From NCBI RefSeq assembly GCF_003265705.1, contig NW_020313151.1, forward strand, positions 1 to 64,000: a DNA stretch of 64,000 nucleotides, read 5' to 3'. The notes beneath the pieces were generated by a model. The model worked only from the letters and a program-made list of their open reading frames with translations. It was not told where the DNA came from and did no database searches. Positions 24,631-35,365 of the stretch are shown piece after piece; the stretch's first letter is position 1; the number at the start of each line of letters is the position of its first letter. This DNA comes from Callorhinus ursinus. Its lineage: Eukaryota > Chordata > Mammalia > Carnivora > Otariidae. The position numbers were made by a program, and so were the translations under genes.

Positions 24631-25140
24631 TCCACATCTTCTTTATCCATTCATCTGTCGATGGACATCTTGGCTCTTTCCACAGTTTGGCTATTGTGGA
24701 CAATGCTGCTATAAACATCAGGGTGCACGTACCCCTTCGGATCCCTACATTTGTATCTTTGGGGGAAATACCCAGTTGTGCAACTGGTGGATCGTATGAT
24801 AGCTCTATTTTCAACTTTTTGAGGAACCTCCATACTGTTTTCCAGAGTGGTTGCTCTAAGTTGCATTCCCACAAACAGTGTAGGAGGGTTCCCCTTTCTC
24901 CACATCCCTGTCAACATTTCTCGTTCCCTGACTTGTTAATTTTAGCCATTCTGACTGGTGTGAGGTGGTATCTCATTGAGCTTTTGATTTGGATTTCCCT
25001 GATGCCAAGCGACGATGAGCACTTTTTCATGTCTCTGTTGGCCATTTGGATGTCTTCTTTGGAAAAAATGTCTGTTTATGCCTTCTGGACATTTCTTGAT
25101 TGGATTATTTGTTCTTTGGGTGTTGAGTTTGATAAGTTCT
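24003..25140 (-). mobile_element. L1 copy gamma, 3' fragment
   Basis: Antisense two-module 3' UTR (24003-24452) and ORF2 C-terminus (stop at 24453-24455), broken off at 25140 where another L1 tail begins. The ORF2 C-terminus holds an expanded (TG)n. Confidence 0.85.
24587..24628. repeat. (TG)n microsatellite in L1 ORF2
   Basis: About 21 TG units at the same ORF2 position as the tract at 16692-16730. Confidence 0.98.
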
Positions 25141-25597
25141 TTTTTTTAATTTTTTATTGTTATGTTAATCACCATATATCACATCATTTGTTTTGGTGTA
25201 CTGTTCCATGATTCATTGTTTGTTTACAACACCCAGTGCTCCATGCAGAACGTGCCCTCTCCAATACCCATCACCAGGCCAACCCATCCCCCTACCCTCC
25301 TCCCCTCTAGAACCCTCAGTTTGTTTTTCAGAGTCCATCATCTCTTCTGGTTCGTCTCCCCCTCTGACTTACTCCCCTTCATTCTTCCTCTCCTGCTATC
25401 TTCTTCTTTTTCTTTTTTCTTAAAATATGTTGCGTTATTTGTTTCAGAAGTACAGATCTGTGATTCAACAGTCTTGCACAATTCACAGCGCTCACCGTAG
25501 CACATACCCTCCCCAATGTCTATCACCCAGCCACCCCATCCCTCCCACCCCCAACCACTCCAGTAACACTCAGTTTGTTCCTGAGATTAAGAATTCC

Positions 25598-28500
25598 TCA
25601 TATCAGTGAGGTCATATGATACATGTCTTTCTCTGATTGACTTATTTCACTAAGCATAACACCCTCCAGTTCCATTCACATCATTGCAAATGGCAAGATC
25701 TCATTCCTTTTGATGGCTGCATAATATTCCATTGTGTATATATACCACTTCTTTATCCATTCATCTGTCGATGGACATCTTGGCCCTTTCCACAGTTTGG
25801 CTATTGTGGACATTGCTGCTATAAACATTGGGGTGCACGTACCCCTTCGGGTCCCTACATTTGTATCTTTGGGGTAAATACCCAGTAGTGCAATTGCTGG
25901 ATCGAATGGTAGCTCTAATTTCAACTGTTTGAGGAACCTCCATACTGTTTTCCAGAGGGGTTGCACCAGCTTGCATTCCCACCAAAACTGTAGGAGGGTT
26001 CCCCTTTCTCCACATCCCCACCAACATCTGTCGTTCCTAGACTTGTTAATTTTAGCCATTCTGACTGGTGTGAGGTGGTATCTCATTGAGGTTTTGATTT
26101 GGATTTCCCTGATGCCGAGCGATGTTGAGCATTTTTCATGTGCCTGTTGGCCATTTGGATGTCTTCTCTGGAAAAATGTCTGTTCATGTCTTCTGCCCAT
26201 TTCTTGATTGGATTATTTGTTCTTTGGGTGTTGAGTTTGATAAGTTCTTTATAGATTTTGGATACTAGCCCTTTATCTGATATGTCATTTGCAAATATTT
26301 TCTCCCATTCTGTCGGTTGCCTTTTGGTTTTGTGGACTGTTTCTTTTGCTGTGCAAAAGCTTTTTATCTTGATGAAATCCCAATAGTTCATTTTTGCCCT
26401 GGCTTCCCGTGCCTTTGGCGATGTTTCTAGGAAGAAGTTGCTGCGGCTAAGGTCGAAAAGGTTGCTACCTGTGTTCTCCTTTAGGATTTTGATGGACTCC
26501 TGTCTCACGTTTAGGTCTTTCAACCATTTGGAGTCTATTTTTGTGTGTGGTGTAAGGAAATGGTCCAGTTTCATTCTTCTGCATGTGGCTGTCCAATTTT
26601 CCCAACACCATTTGTTGAAGAGACTGTCCTTTTTCCATTGGACATTCTTTCCTGCTTTGTCAAAGATAAGTTGACCATAGAGTTGAGGGTCCATTTCTGG
26701 GCTCTCGATTCTGTTCCATTGATCTATGTGTCTGTTTTTGTGCCAGTACCATACTGTCTTGATGATGACAGCTTTGTAATAGAGCTGGAAGTCCGGAATT
26801 GTGATGCCGCCAGCTTTGCTTTTCTTTTTCAGTATTCCTCTGGCTATTCGGGGTCTCTTCTGGTTCCATACAAATTTTAGGATTATTTGTTCCATTTCTT
26901 TGAAAAAAGTGGATGGTATTTTGATGGGGATTGCATTGAATGTGTAGATTGCTCTAGGTAGCATTGACATCTTCACAATGTTGATTCTCCCAATCCATGA
27001 GCATGGAACGTTTTTCCATTTCTTTGTGTCTTCTTCAATTTCTTTCCTGAGTATTTTATAGTTTTCTGAGTACAGATCCTTTGCCTCTTTGGTTAAATTT
27101 ATTCCTAGGTATCTTATGGTTTTGGGTGCAATTGTGAATGGGATCGACTCCTTGATTTGTCTCTCTTCTGTCTTGTTGTTGGTGTATAGGAATGCCACTG
27201 ATTTCTGTGCATTGATTTTATAGCCTGCTACTTGACTGAATTCCTGTATGAGTTCTAGCAGTTTTGGGGTGGAGTCTTTTGGGTTTTCCACATAAATTAT
27301 CATATCATCTGCAAAGAGTGAGAGTTTGACTTCCTCTTTGCCGATTTGGATGCCTTTGATTTCTTTTTGTTGTCTGATTGCTGTGGCTAGGACTTCCAAT
27401 ACTATGTTGAATAGCAGTGGTGAGAGTGGACATCCCTGCCGCGTTCCTGACCTTAGGGGAAAAGCTCTCAGCTTTTCCCCATTGAGAATGATATTCGCTG
27501 TAGGTTTTTCGTAGATGGCTTTTATGATATTGAGGTATGTACCCTCTATCCCTATCCTCTGAAGAGTTTTGATCAAGAAAGGATGCTGTACTTTGTCAAA
27601 TGCTTTTCCTGCATCTATTGAGAGGATCATATGATTCTTGTTCTTTCTTTTGTTAATGTATTGTATCACGTTGATTGATTTGCGGATGTTGAACCAGCCT
27701 TGCAGCCCAGGGATAAATCCCACTTGGTCATGGTGAATAATCCTTTTAATGTACTGTTGGATCCTATTGGCTAGTAGTTTGGTGAGAATGTTTGCATCCA
27801 TGTTCATCAAGGATATTGGTCTCTAATTCTCCTTTTTGATGGGGTCTTTGTCTGGTTTTGGGATCAAGGTAATGGTGGCCTCATAAAATGAGTTTGGAAG
27901 TTTTCCTTCCATTTCTATTTTTTGGAACAGTTTCAGGAGAATAGGTATTAATTCTTCTTTAAATGTCTGATAGAATTCCCCTGGGAAGCCATCTGGCCCT
28001 GGGCTTTTGTTTGTTGGGAGATTTTTGATGACTGCTTCAATTTCCTTAGTGGTTATAGCTCTGTTCAGGTTTTCTATTTCTTCCTGGTTCAGTTTTGGTA
28101 GTTGATACATCTCTAGGAATGCACCCATTTCTTCCAGGTTATCTAATTTGCTGGCGTAGAGTTGCTCATAATATGTTCTTATAATTGTTTGTATTTCTTT
28201 GGTTTGGTTGTGATCTCTCTTCTTTCATTCATGATTTTGTTGATTTGGGTCATTTCTCTTTTCTTTTTGGTAAGTCTGACCCGGGGTTTATCAATCTCAT
28301 TAATTCTTTCAAAGAACCAGCTCCTAGTTTTGTTGATCTGTTCTACTGTTCTTTTGGTTTCTAGTTCATTGATTTCTGCTCTGATCTTTATTATTTCTCT
28401 TCTCCTGCTGGGTTTAGGCTTTATTTGCTGTTCTTTCTCCAGCTCCTTTAGGTGTAGGGTTAGGTTGTGTATTTGAGACCTTTCTTGTTTCTTGAGAAAG

Positions 28501-29400
28501 GCTTGTATTACTATATACTTTCCTCTCAGGACTGCCTTTCCTGTATCCCAAAGATTTTGAACAGTTGTGTTTTCATTTTCATTGGTTTCCATGAATTTTT
28601 TTCATTCTTTAATTTCCTGGCTGACCCATTTATTCTTTAGTAGAATGCTCTTTAGCCTCCATGTATTTGAGTTCTTTCCAACTTTCCTCTTGTGATTGAG
28701 TTGTAGTTTCAAAGCATAGTGGTCTGAAAATATGCAGGGAATGATCCCAATCTTTTGTTACCAGTTGAGACCTGATTTGTGACCTAGGATGTGATCTATT
28801 CTGGAGAATGTTCCATGGGCACTAGAGAAGAATGTGTATTCCATTGCTTTGGGATGGAATGTTCTGAATATGTCTGTGAAGTCCATTTCGTCCAGTGTGT
28901 CATTTAAAGTCTTTATTTCCTTGTTGATCTTTTGCTTAGATGATCTGTCCATTTCAGTCAGGGGAGTGTTAAAGTCCCCCACTATTATTGTATTGTTTTC
29001 AGTGTGTTTCTTCGCTTTTGTTATTAATTGCCTTATATAATTGACTGCTCCCATGTTAGGGGCATCAATATTTACAATTGTTAGATCTTCTTGTTGGATA
29101 GAACCTTTAAGTAGGATATAGTGTCCTTCTTCATCTCTTATTACAGTCTTAAACAATTTGTCTGATCTAAGGATTGCCACCGCAGCTTTCTTTTGGTGTC
29201 CATTAGCATGGTAAATGGTTTTCTACCCCCTCACTTTCAATCTGGGGGTGTCTTTGGGTCTAAAATGAGTCTCTTGCAGACAGCATATGGATGGGTCTTG
29301 TTTTTTAATCCAATCTGATAGCCTGTGTCTTTTGATTGGGGCATTTAGCCCATTTACATTCAGGGTAACTATTGAAAGGTATGAATTTAGTGCCATTGTA
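25598..29400 (-). pseudogene. L1 ORF2, copy delta
   Basis: Endonuclease domain from about 29400 (VGDFNTPL, SRIDHILGHK near 28770), interrupted near 29150-29240. The linker ([16 protein letters not shown]) is open at 28179-28592. The reverse transcriptase is split by an in-frame TAG at 27823-27825, in the position of Tyr of KENYRPIS. The following 575-codon frame (26083-27810) has [11 protein letters not shown] and an intact catalytic FADD ([12 protein letters not shown]). A frameshift near 26140 separates the C-terminus (25676-26200), whose cysteine motif reads [18 protein letters not shown], so the motif histidine is lost. Another frameshift lies near 28190. Not functional as it stands. Confidence 0.88.
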
Positions 29401-29477
29401 TGGCCTGTAAGGTGACTGTTACTGTATATTGTCTGTGTTCCTTTCTGATCTATGCTGCTTTTAGGCTCTCTCTTTGC

Positions 29478-30372
29478 TTAGAGGACCCCTTTCAATATTT
29501 CTTGGAGGGCTGGTTTCGTGTTTTCAAATTCCTTTAGTTTTTGTTTGTCCTGGAAGCTTTTTATCTCTCCTTCTATTTTCAATGACAGCCTAGCTGGATA
29601 TAGTATTCTTGGCTGCATATTTTTCTCATTTAGTGCTCTGAAGATATCTTGCCAGTCCTTTCTGGCCTGCCAGGTCTCTGTGGATAGGTCTGTTGCCAAT
29701 CTAATATTCTACCATTGTAGGTTACATATCTCTTCTCCCGAGCTGCTTTCAGGATTTTCTCTTTGTCTCTGAGACTCGTAAATTTTACTATTAGATGTCG
29801 GGGTGTTGACCTATTATTATTGATTTTGAAAGGGGTTCTCTGTGCCTCCTGTATTTTGATGCCTGTTTCCTTCCTCACATTAGGGAAGTTCTCTGCTATT
29901 ATTTGCCCCAATATACCTTCTGCCCTCTCTCTCTTTCTTCTTCTTCTGGGATCCCAATTATTCCAATGTTGTTTCGTCTTATTGTATCACTTATCTCTCG
30001 AATTCTGCCCTCGTGATCTTGTAGTTGTTTCTCTCTCTTTTTCTCAGCCTCTTTATTTTCCATCATTTGGTCTTCTATATCGCTGATTCTCTCTTCTGCC
30101 TCATTTATCCTAGCAGTTAGTGCCCCCATTTTGGATTGCACCTCATCAATAGCCTTTTTGATTTCGATTTGGTTAGATTTTAGTTATTTTATTTCTCCAG
30201 AAAGGGTTTCTCTAATAACTTCCACGCTTTTTTCAAGCCCAGCTAGTATCTTTAAAGTCATGATTCTGAACTCTAGGTCCGACATCGTACTAATGTCCGT
30301 ATTGAGTAGGTCCCTGGCTGACGGTACTACCTCTTGTTCTTTTTGCTGAGGTGATTTTTTTCGTCTTGTCAT
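29478..30372 (-). pseudogene. L1 ORF1, copy delta
   Basis: The start is at 30370-30372 (MTRRKKSPQQKEQE). A basic N-terminus is followed by the coiled coil (LTARINEAEERISDIEDQ), the RRM-like domain (IGIIGIPEEEERERG) and the C-terminal domain (ARLSLKIEGEIKSFQDKQ), ending at 29478. A premature stop lies near 30184, and frameshifts near 29910 and 29690 split it into four pieces. About 298 codons in total, close to the usual ORF1 length. Confidence 0.85.
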
Positions 30373-32195
30373 TTTGTCCAGAGGAGAATAGATGAATGAG
30401 AGAACAAAATGCTAACAGGTTAACAACGTCCCCAGCAAATATACTGTATACAGATCAGAAAAGAACTGAAACCAGGGGAAAAGAAAGGGAAAGAAAGAAA
30501 AAAGAAAGAGAAAAAAAAAGATAAAAACAAAAACAGAACAATACAAAAAAAGCAGAATATGATCAAATATGATCAAGCTAGTGCATAGAATAGTGCCTCA
30601 CACTAGATTTTGGCCGTATTTTGGTCTGTTAGAAAAACGTGCCTCCTAAAATTTTAAAGGAAGAAAGACATATATGTACAAAATAAGGGTTGATAGAATG
30701 AAGGAATGGAAGATGACTGTAAAGATGAAAATTAAAAAAGATTTTATAAAAGGAATTGATAAGATAAGAAGTTGTTTGAAAAAGAAAGAAGAAGATTTAA
30801 AAAAGAAAAGAAAAAAGGGAGAGAATGTGATCAGGCAGGAGACGAGAACAAAGCCATACGCTAGTGATTTAGGGTATATTTTGATCTGTTAGAAGAAACC
30901 GTATCTCAAAATTTTAAAGAGAGAACAACTTATATATATATATATATATATGCCAAAAATAAGGGTAACTACTATGAAGGGATAAAATATGACTCTAAAA
31001 ATGAAAAATAAAAAACAATTTTTTAAAAAAAGGGATTGATAAGATGTTGGTTGAAAAAGGGAAAAAGAAATATTTAAAAAAAACTGTTAAAAAAATTAAC
31101 TTTGATGAACTAATGAATCATGGTAAAAAAAAAAAAGCCATGAATTCTATGTGCAGTATTCCCCTAGCACTGGAGTTCTCCTGTTCTCCTTGATGGGTAA
31201 ACTTGGTCTTGGCTTGCTGGCTGTTCGTGCTGATCTTCCGGGGGAGGGGCCTGTTGCCGTGGTTTTCAAATGTCTTTGCCGGAGGCAGAATTGCCCCACC
31301 CTTGTCCTTCTGGGCTAAGCAAGCTGCTCCGGTTTGCTCTCAGGAGCTTTTGTTCCCTGCAAGCTCTCGGTACAGCTTTGGAGGACCAGGGCGAAAATGG
31401 TGACCTCCCAATCTCCACCCAGAGGAGCTGAGAACTCGGGGCCCCGCTCCTCAGTGCGCCCCCAGAGAAAAGCAGTCACTCCCGTCTCCCTGGTCTCTGG
31501 TCGCACTCCGTGCTCACCCACCCTGTGACCGAGCGTTTGTATCTCTGGCCCCCGACCCCGTGTGGAGTCTCCAAACCCAGCAGATCCCTGCGGTGTGCTC
31601 CCGCCCTGCTCCTCCCGGGGGAGGAAGGGGAGTCTCCCCGGCTCTGCCGCTTGTTGGGTCCCTGCTGGAGGAGCAGTGGCCCGACTGGGCCGCGGATCAC
31701 AGTTTATGGCAACCCCGAGCTGAGAGCCCATGCCTCGGCTCCGTCTCTGCAGCCGGCTTCCCCGCTCCGATACCTGGGAGCTCTGCTGCACTCAGGCACC
31801 CCTGGTCTTTCTGTGACCCCAAGTGTCCTGAGACCACCCTGTCCCAGGAGGTTTCCCCCCCCCCCCCCCCCGCTTAGACACTGGAGCAACATCCCTCAGC
31901 GGAGCCGACTTCTAAAAGGTCCGATTTTGTGCTCCGCGGCTCTATCACTTGCCAGAAACAGCCGACGGAGGCCCCTTCCCCCGCCGTCTATCCTCCCGAA
32001 TATCGCCTCGGATTCACTTCTCCGCACGTCCTACCTTCCAGTGAGTAGTCACTTCTCTGTTCAGAGAGTTGGTGTTACTCTCCTCTTCAATCTGTTGAGT
32101 TCATAGGTGTTCAGAATGGTTTGATCTCTATTCAGCTGAATTCCTGAGACCAGACGAAATCCAGGTCTCCTACTCCTCCACCATCTTGCTCCTCC
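30373..32195 (-). promoter_or_regulatory. L1 5' UTR / internal promoter, copy delta
   Basis: About 1.82 kb. The half near ORF1 (30400-31140) is A-rich with tandem-like A/G blocks; the distal half (31200-32150) is GC- and CpG-rich, as expected for an L1 internal promoter. A run of 17 C lies at 31855-31871. The outer end carries a YY1-type AAGATGG motif (complement at 32180-32187). Confidence 0.75.
31855..31871. repeat. poly-C run
   Basis: Seventeen consecutive C in the L1 delta 5' UTR. The homologous site at 34790-34805 is a shorter, interrupted C-run. Confidence 0.97.
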
Positions 32196-33030
32196 TGGAA
32201 GCTTTTTATCTCTCCTTCTATTTTCAATGACAGCCTAGCTGGATATAGTATTCTTGGCTGCCTATTTTTCTCATTTCGTGCTCTGAATATATCATGCCAG
32301 TCCTTTCTGGCCTGCCATGTCTCCGTGGATAAGTCTGTTGCCAATCTAATGTTTCTACCATTGTAGAATACAGACTTCTTTTCCCAGTCTGCTTCAGGAT
32401 TTCCTTTGTTTCTGAGACTTCTTAATTTTACTATTAGATGTTGGGGTGTTGACCTATTTTTATTGATTTTGAGGGGGTTGTTCTTTGCCTGTGTGCCTGT
32501 TTCCTTCCCCAAATTAGGGAAGTTCTCTGCTATAATTTGCTCCAATATACCTTCTGCCCCTCTCTCTCTTTCTTCTTCTTCTGGGTTACCAATCATTCTA
32601 AAATTGTTTCATCTCATGGTATCACTTATCTCTCAAATTCTGCCCTCGTGATCCAGTAGTTGTTTATCTCTCTTTCTCTCAACTTCTTTATTCTCCATCA
32701 TTTGGTCTTCTATATCACTAATTCTCTCTTCTGCCTCATTTATTCTAGCAGTTAGTGCCCCCATTTTTTATTGCACCTTATTAATAGCCTTTTTTAATTC
32801 GACTTGGTTAGATTTTAGTTCTTTTATTTCTCCAGAAAGGGTTTCTCTAATATCTTCCGTGTTTTTTTCAAGCCCAGCTAGTATCTTTAAAATCGTCATT
32901 CTGACTCTAGTTCTGACATCTTACTAATATCTGTATTGATTAAGTCCCTGGTTCTCGGTACTGCCTCTTGTTCTTTTTTTTTTTTTTTTGAGGTGATTTT
33001 TTCCGTCTTGTCATTTTGTCCAGAGTAGAA
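32196..33030 (-). pseudogene. L1 ORF1 remnant, copy C
   Basis: Broken ORF1. The minus frame 32132-32596 covers the RRM-like and C-terminal parts (PARLSLKIEGEIKSFQ), then runs across the junction into the start of L1 delta, adding about 20 non-ORF1 codons (EEQDGGGVGDL). The N-terminal part is near 32896-33000. Frameshifts and a poly-T tract interrupt it. Confidence 0.75.
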
Positions 33031-33617
33031 TAGATGAATGAGAGAACAAAATGCTAACAGGGTAACAATGACCCCAGAAAAATATACACTAAACAAATCA
33101 GAAGAGTCCTGAAATGGGGGGAAAAGAAAGGGAAAGAAAGGAAAAAGATAAAGATAAAGATAAAACAAACAAACAAAAAACAGAATATGATCAAATATGA
33201 TCAGGCTGGTGCATAGATCAGTGCCACACACTAGATTTTGCCGTATTTTGGTCTGTTAGAAGAAAGTGCCTCCCAAAATTTTAAAGAAAGAAAAGCTTAT
33301 ATATGTACAAAAATAAGGGTAAGTACGATGAAGGGATGGAATATGACTGTAAAGATGAAAATTATAAGAGATTTTATAAAAGGAATTGATAAGATAAGAA
33401 GTTGGTTGAAAAAAGAAAGAAGAGGATTAAAAAAAAAAAGGAGAGAATGTGATCAGGCAGGAGACTAGAACAAAGCCATACACTAGAGATTTAGGGTATA
33501 TTTTGGTCTGTTAGAAGAAACTGTATCCCAAAATTTTAAAGAGAGAATAACTTACATATATATTCCCAAAATAAAGTTAACTACTATGAAGGGATAGAAT
33601 ATGACTCTAAAAATGAA

Positions 33618-33932
33618 GGGGGGGAATCAGAGGGAGAGATGAACTGTGAGAGGCTATGGACCCTGAGAAACAAACAGAGTTTTAGAGGGGAGGGGGGAGG
33701 GGCGATTGGTTAGCCCAGCGATGGGTATTAAGGAGGGCACGTACTGCATGGAGCACTGGTTGTTATACGAAAACAATGGATCATGGATCACCACATCAAA
33801 AATTAATGATGTATTGTATCATGACTAACAACATAATAAAATTAAAATAATAAAAAATAAAATAAAATAAAATAAAATCCTACTTGTTATCAAAGAAAAA
33901 ATAAATAAGAAAAGAAAAAGAAGAAAGAAAAG
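33618..33932 (+). mobile_element. short sense L1 3' end in the copy C 5' UTR
   Basis: A sense L1 3' UTR (module B type) ending in AATAAAATAAAAT repeats by 33877, then a 17-bp non-A segment CCTACTTGTTATCAAAG and a second A-rich tail. A probable short TSD, AAAATGAA, lies at 33610-33617 and 33933-33940; the uninterrupted sequence can be read in the homologous delta 5' UTR near 30990. Confidence 0.8.
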
Positions 33933-34327
33933 AAAATGAAAAATAAAAAAGATTTTTTAAAAAAAGTGATTGATAAGATGTTGGTTGAAAAAGGGAAAAA
34001 GAAAAATTCAAAAAAGAAAAAAAAGAAAAAGAAAGTTAAAACAATTAACTTTGAAAGATTAAAAAATCATGGGGAAAAAAGCCATGACAGTATTCCCCTA
34101 GCGCTGGAGTTCTGCCCTTCTCGTTGACTGGTAAACTTGGTCTTGGCTGGCTGTTCTTGCTGATCTTCTGGGGTAGGAGCCTGTTGCCGTGGTTCTCAGA
34201 TGTCTTTGCCAGAGGCAGAATTGCCCTGCCCTTGCTGGGTCCGGGCTAAGTAATCGGCTCGGGTTTGCTCTCAGGAGCTTTTTTTCCCTGCAAACTTTCG
34301 GTACAGCTTTGAAGGACAAGAGTGAAA

Positions 34328-34897
34328 ATGGTGGCCTCCCAATCTCCGCCCCAGAGGAGCAAAGAACTCGGGGCCCCACTCCTCAGTGCACCCCCAGAGA
34401 AAAGCAGTCAATTACTCACATCTCCCCAGTCTCCAGTGCATACCGTGCTCACCAAGCCTGTGACTGAGCATTTCTATCTCTGGCTCATGACCCCGTGTGG
34501 AGTCTCCAAACCCAGCAGATCCCTGTGGTGTGCTCCCGCACCACCCCTCCCAGGGGAAGAAGGGGAATCTCCCCGGATCTGCTGCTTGTTGGGTCCCTGC
34601 TGGAAGAGCAGTGGTCTGACTCTGCCTTGGATCATGGTTTATAGCAACCCCGAGCTGAGAGCCTCCTCCTCAGCTCCATCTCTGCAGCTGGCTTCCTTGC
34701 TCCGTTACCTGGGAGCTCTGCCACACTCAGGCACCCCTGGTCTTTCAGTGACCCCGAGGGTCCTGATACCACACTGTCCCAGTGAGGGTTCCCCCCCCGC
34801 CCCACTTAGCCACTGGAGCGACATCCCTCAGCAGAGCCAACTTCCAAAATTTCCAATTTTGTGCTCCACTGCTCTGTCACTTGCCAGTAGCAGCTGA
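34328..34897 (+). other. antisense ORF in L1 5' UTR (ORF0-like position)
   Basis: An ATG-initiated frame of about 189 codons (start MVASQSPPQRSKEL) runs on the plus strand, antisense to the L1 copy C 5' UTR. It is Pro-, Ser- and Leu-rich with no recognised domain. The same frame is recognisable in the delta 5' UTR (31510-32106), sharing TPCGVSKPSRSL, LPGEEGESPR and HSGTPGLSVTP. In delta a one-base difference near 31420 separates it from the equivalent ATG. GC-rich DNA favours long open frames by chance, so coding is unproven. Confidence 0.35.
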
Positions 34898-35130
34898 TGG
34901 AGGCCCCCTCCCCGCCATCTCTCCTCCCGAATATCACCTTGGATTCACTTCTCCGCACATCCTACCTTCCAGAAAGTTGTCGCTTTTCTGTTCAGAGAGT
35001 TGCTGCTATTCTTTTCTTCGATCTCCTGTTGAGTTCGTAGGTGTTCAGAATGGTTTGATCCCTATCTAGCTGAATTCCTGGGACCAGATGAAATTTAGGT
35101 CTCCTACTCCTCTGCCATCTTGCTCCTCCC

Positions 35131-35365
35131 ATGTTGGTCTCATCCTTTTTTAATGGCTGTGCAAATATTGTATAAATATAACATATCTTCTTTATCCATT
35201 CATCTATTGATGGACACTTAGGTTGTTTCCATAGCTTGGTTATTGTAAAAAGTGCTGCAAAAATCATGGGGATGCATGTATCCCTTTGAATTTGTGTTTT
35301 CATTTTCTTTGAGTAAATACTTAGTGGTGGAATTATTGGATCATATGGTATTTCTAAAATAGAAA
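35131..35365 (-). mobile_element. older L1 ORF2 C-terminal fragment
   Basis: Antisense ORF2 3' region (LWKQPKCPSIDEWIKK on the minus strand at 35180-35260) from an older L1. It abuts the 5' end of copy C and is truncated on both sides. Confidence 0.75.

Larger units (their letters stand above)
25141..32195 (-). mobile_element. L1 copy delta, both ends present
   Basis: Antisense L1 of about 7.05 kb: T-rich tail at 25141, two-module 3' UTR to 25597, ORF2 (25598 to about 29400), ORF1 (29478-30372), and a long GC-rich 5' UTR (30373-32195) ending at the expected start (GGAGGAGCAAGATGGTGG on the minus strand). The flanks do not show a TSD: the left flank is L1 gamma ORF2 and the right flank is internal ORF1 of another L1. 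It is one of the two youngest-looking L1s in the window, with retained CpGs and long frames. Confidence 0.9.
32196..35130 (-). mobile_element. L1 copy C: ORF1 and 5' UTR only
   Basis: This segment is homologous, position for position, to delta 29551-32195, from the middle of the ORF1 C-terminal domain out to the L1 5' end (CCATCTTGCTCCTCCC at 35115-35130). It is clearly more diverged and has lost CpGs, so it is an older copy and not a recent tandem duplication. ORF2 and the 3' end are absent. A short sense L1 is nested at 33618-33932. Confidence 0.85.

Noticed and set aside
26438..26880. Plus-strand open frames over the L1 stack (for example 26545-26880, 28162-28476, 16922-17326)
   Set aside because: They are antisense shadows of L1 ORF2; the same shadows recur at every L1 copy (for example 62569-62904 opposite copy D).
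31315..31791. 158-codon minus frame in the L1 delta 5' UTR
   Set aside because: Runs through GC-rich 5' UTR in the sense direction of L1; no counterpart frame was seen in copy C, so probably chance.
29551..35130. Recent tandem duplication of L1 ORF1 plus 5' UTR
   Set aside because: The two copies are collinear, but differ at many positions with CpG loss in the right copy, so they are two L1s of different age.
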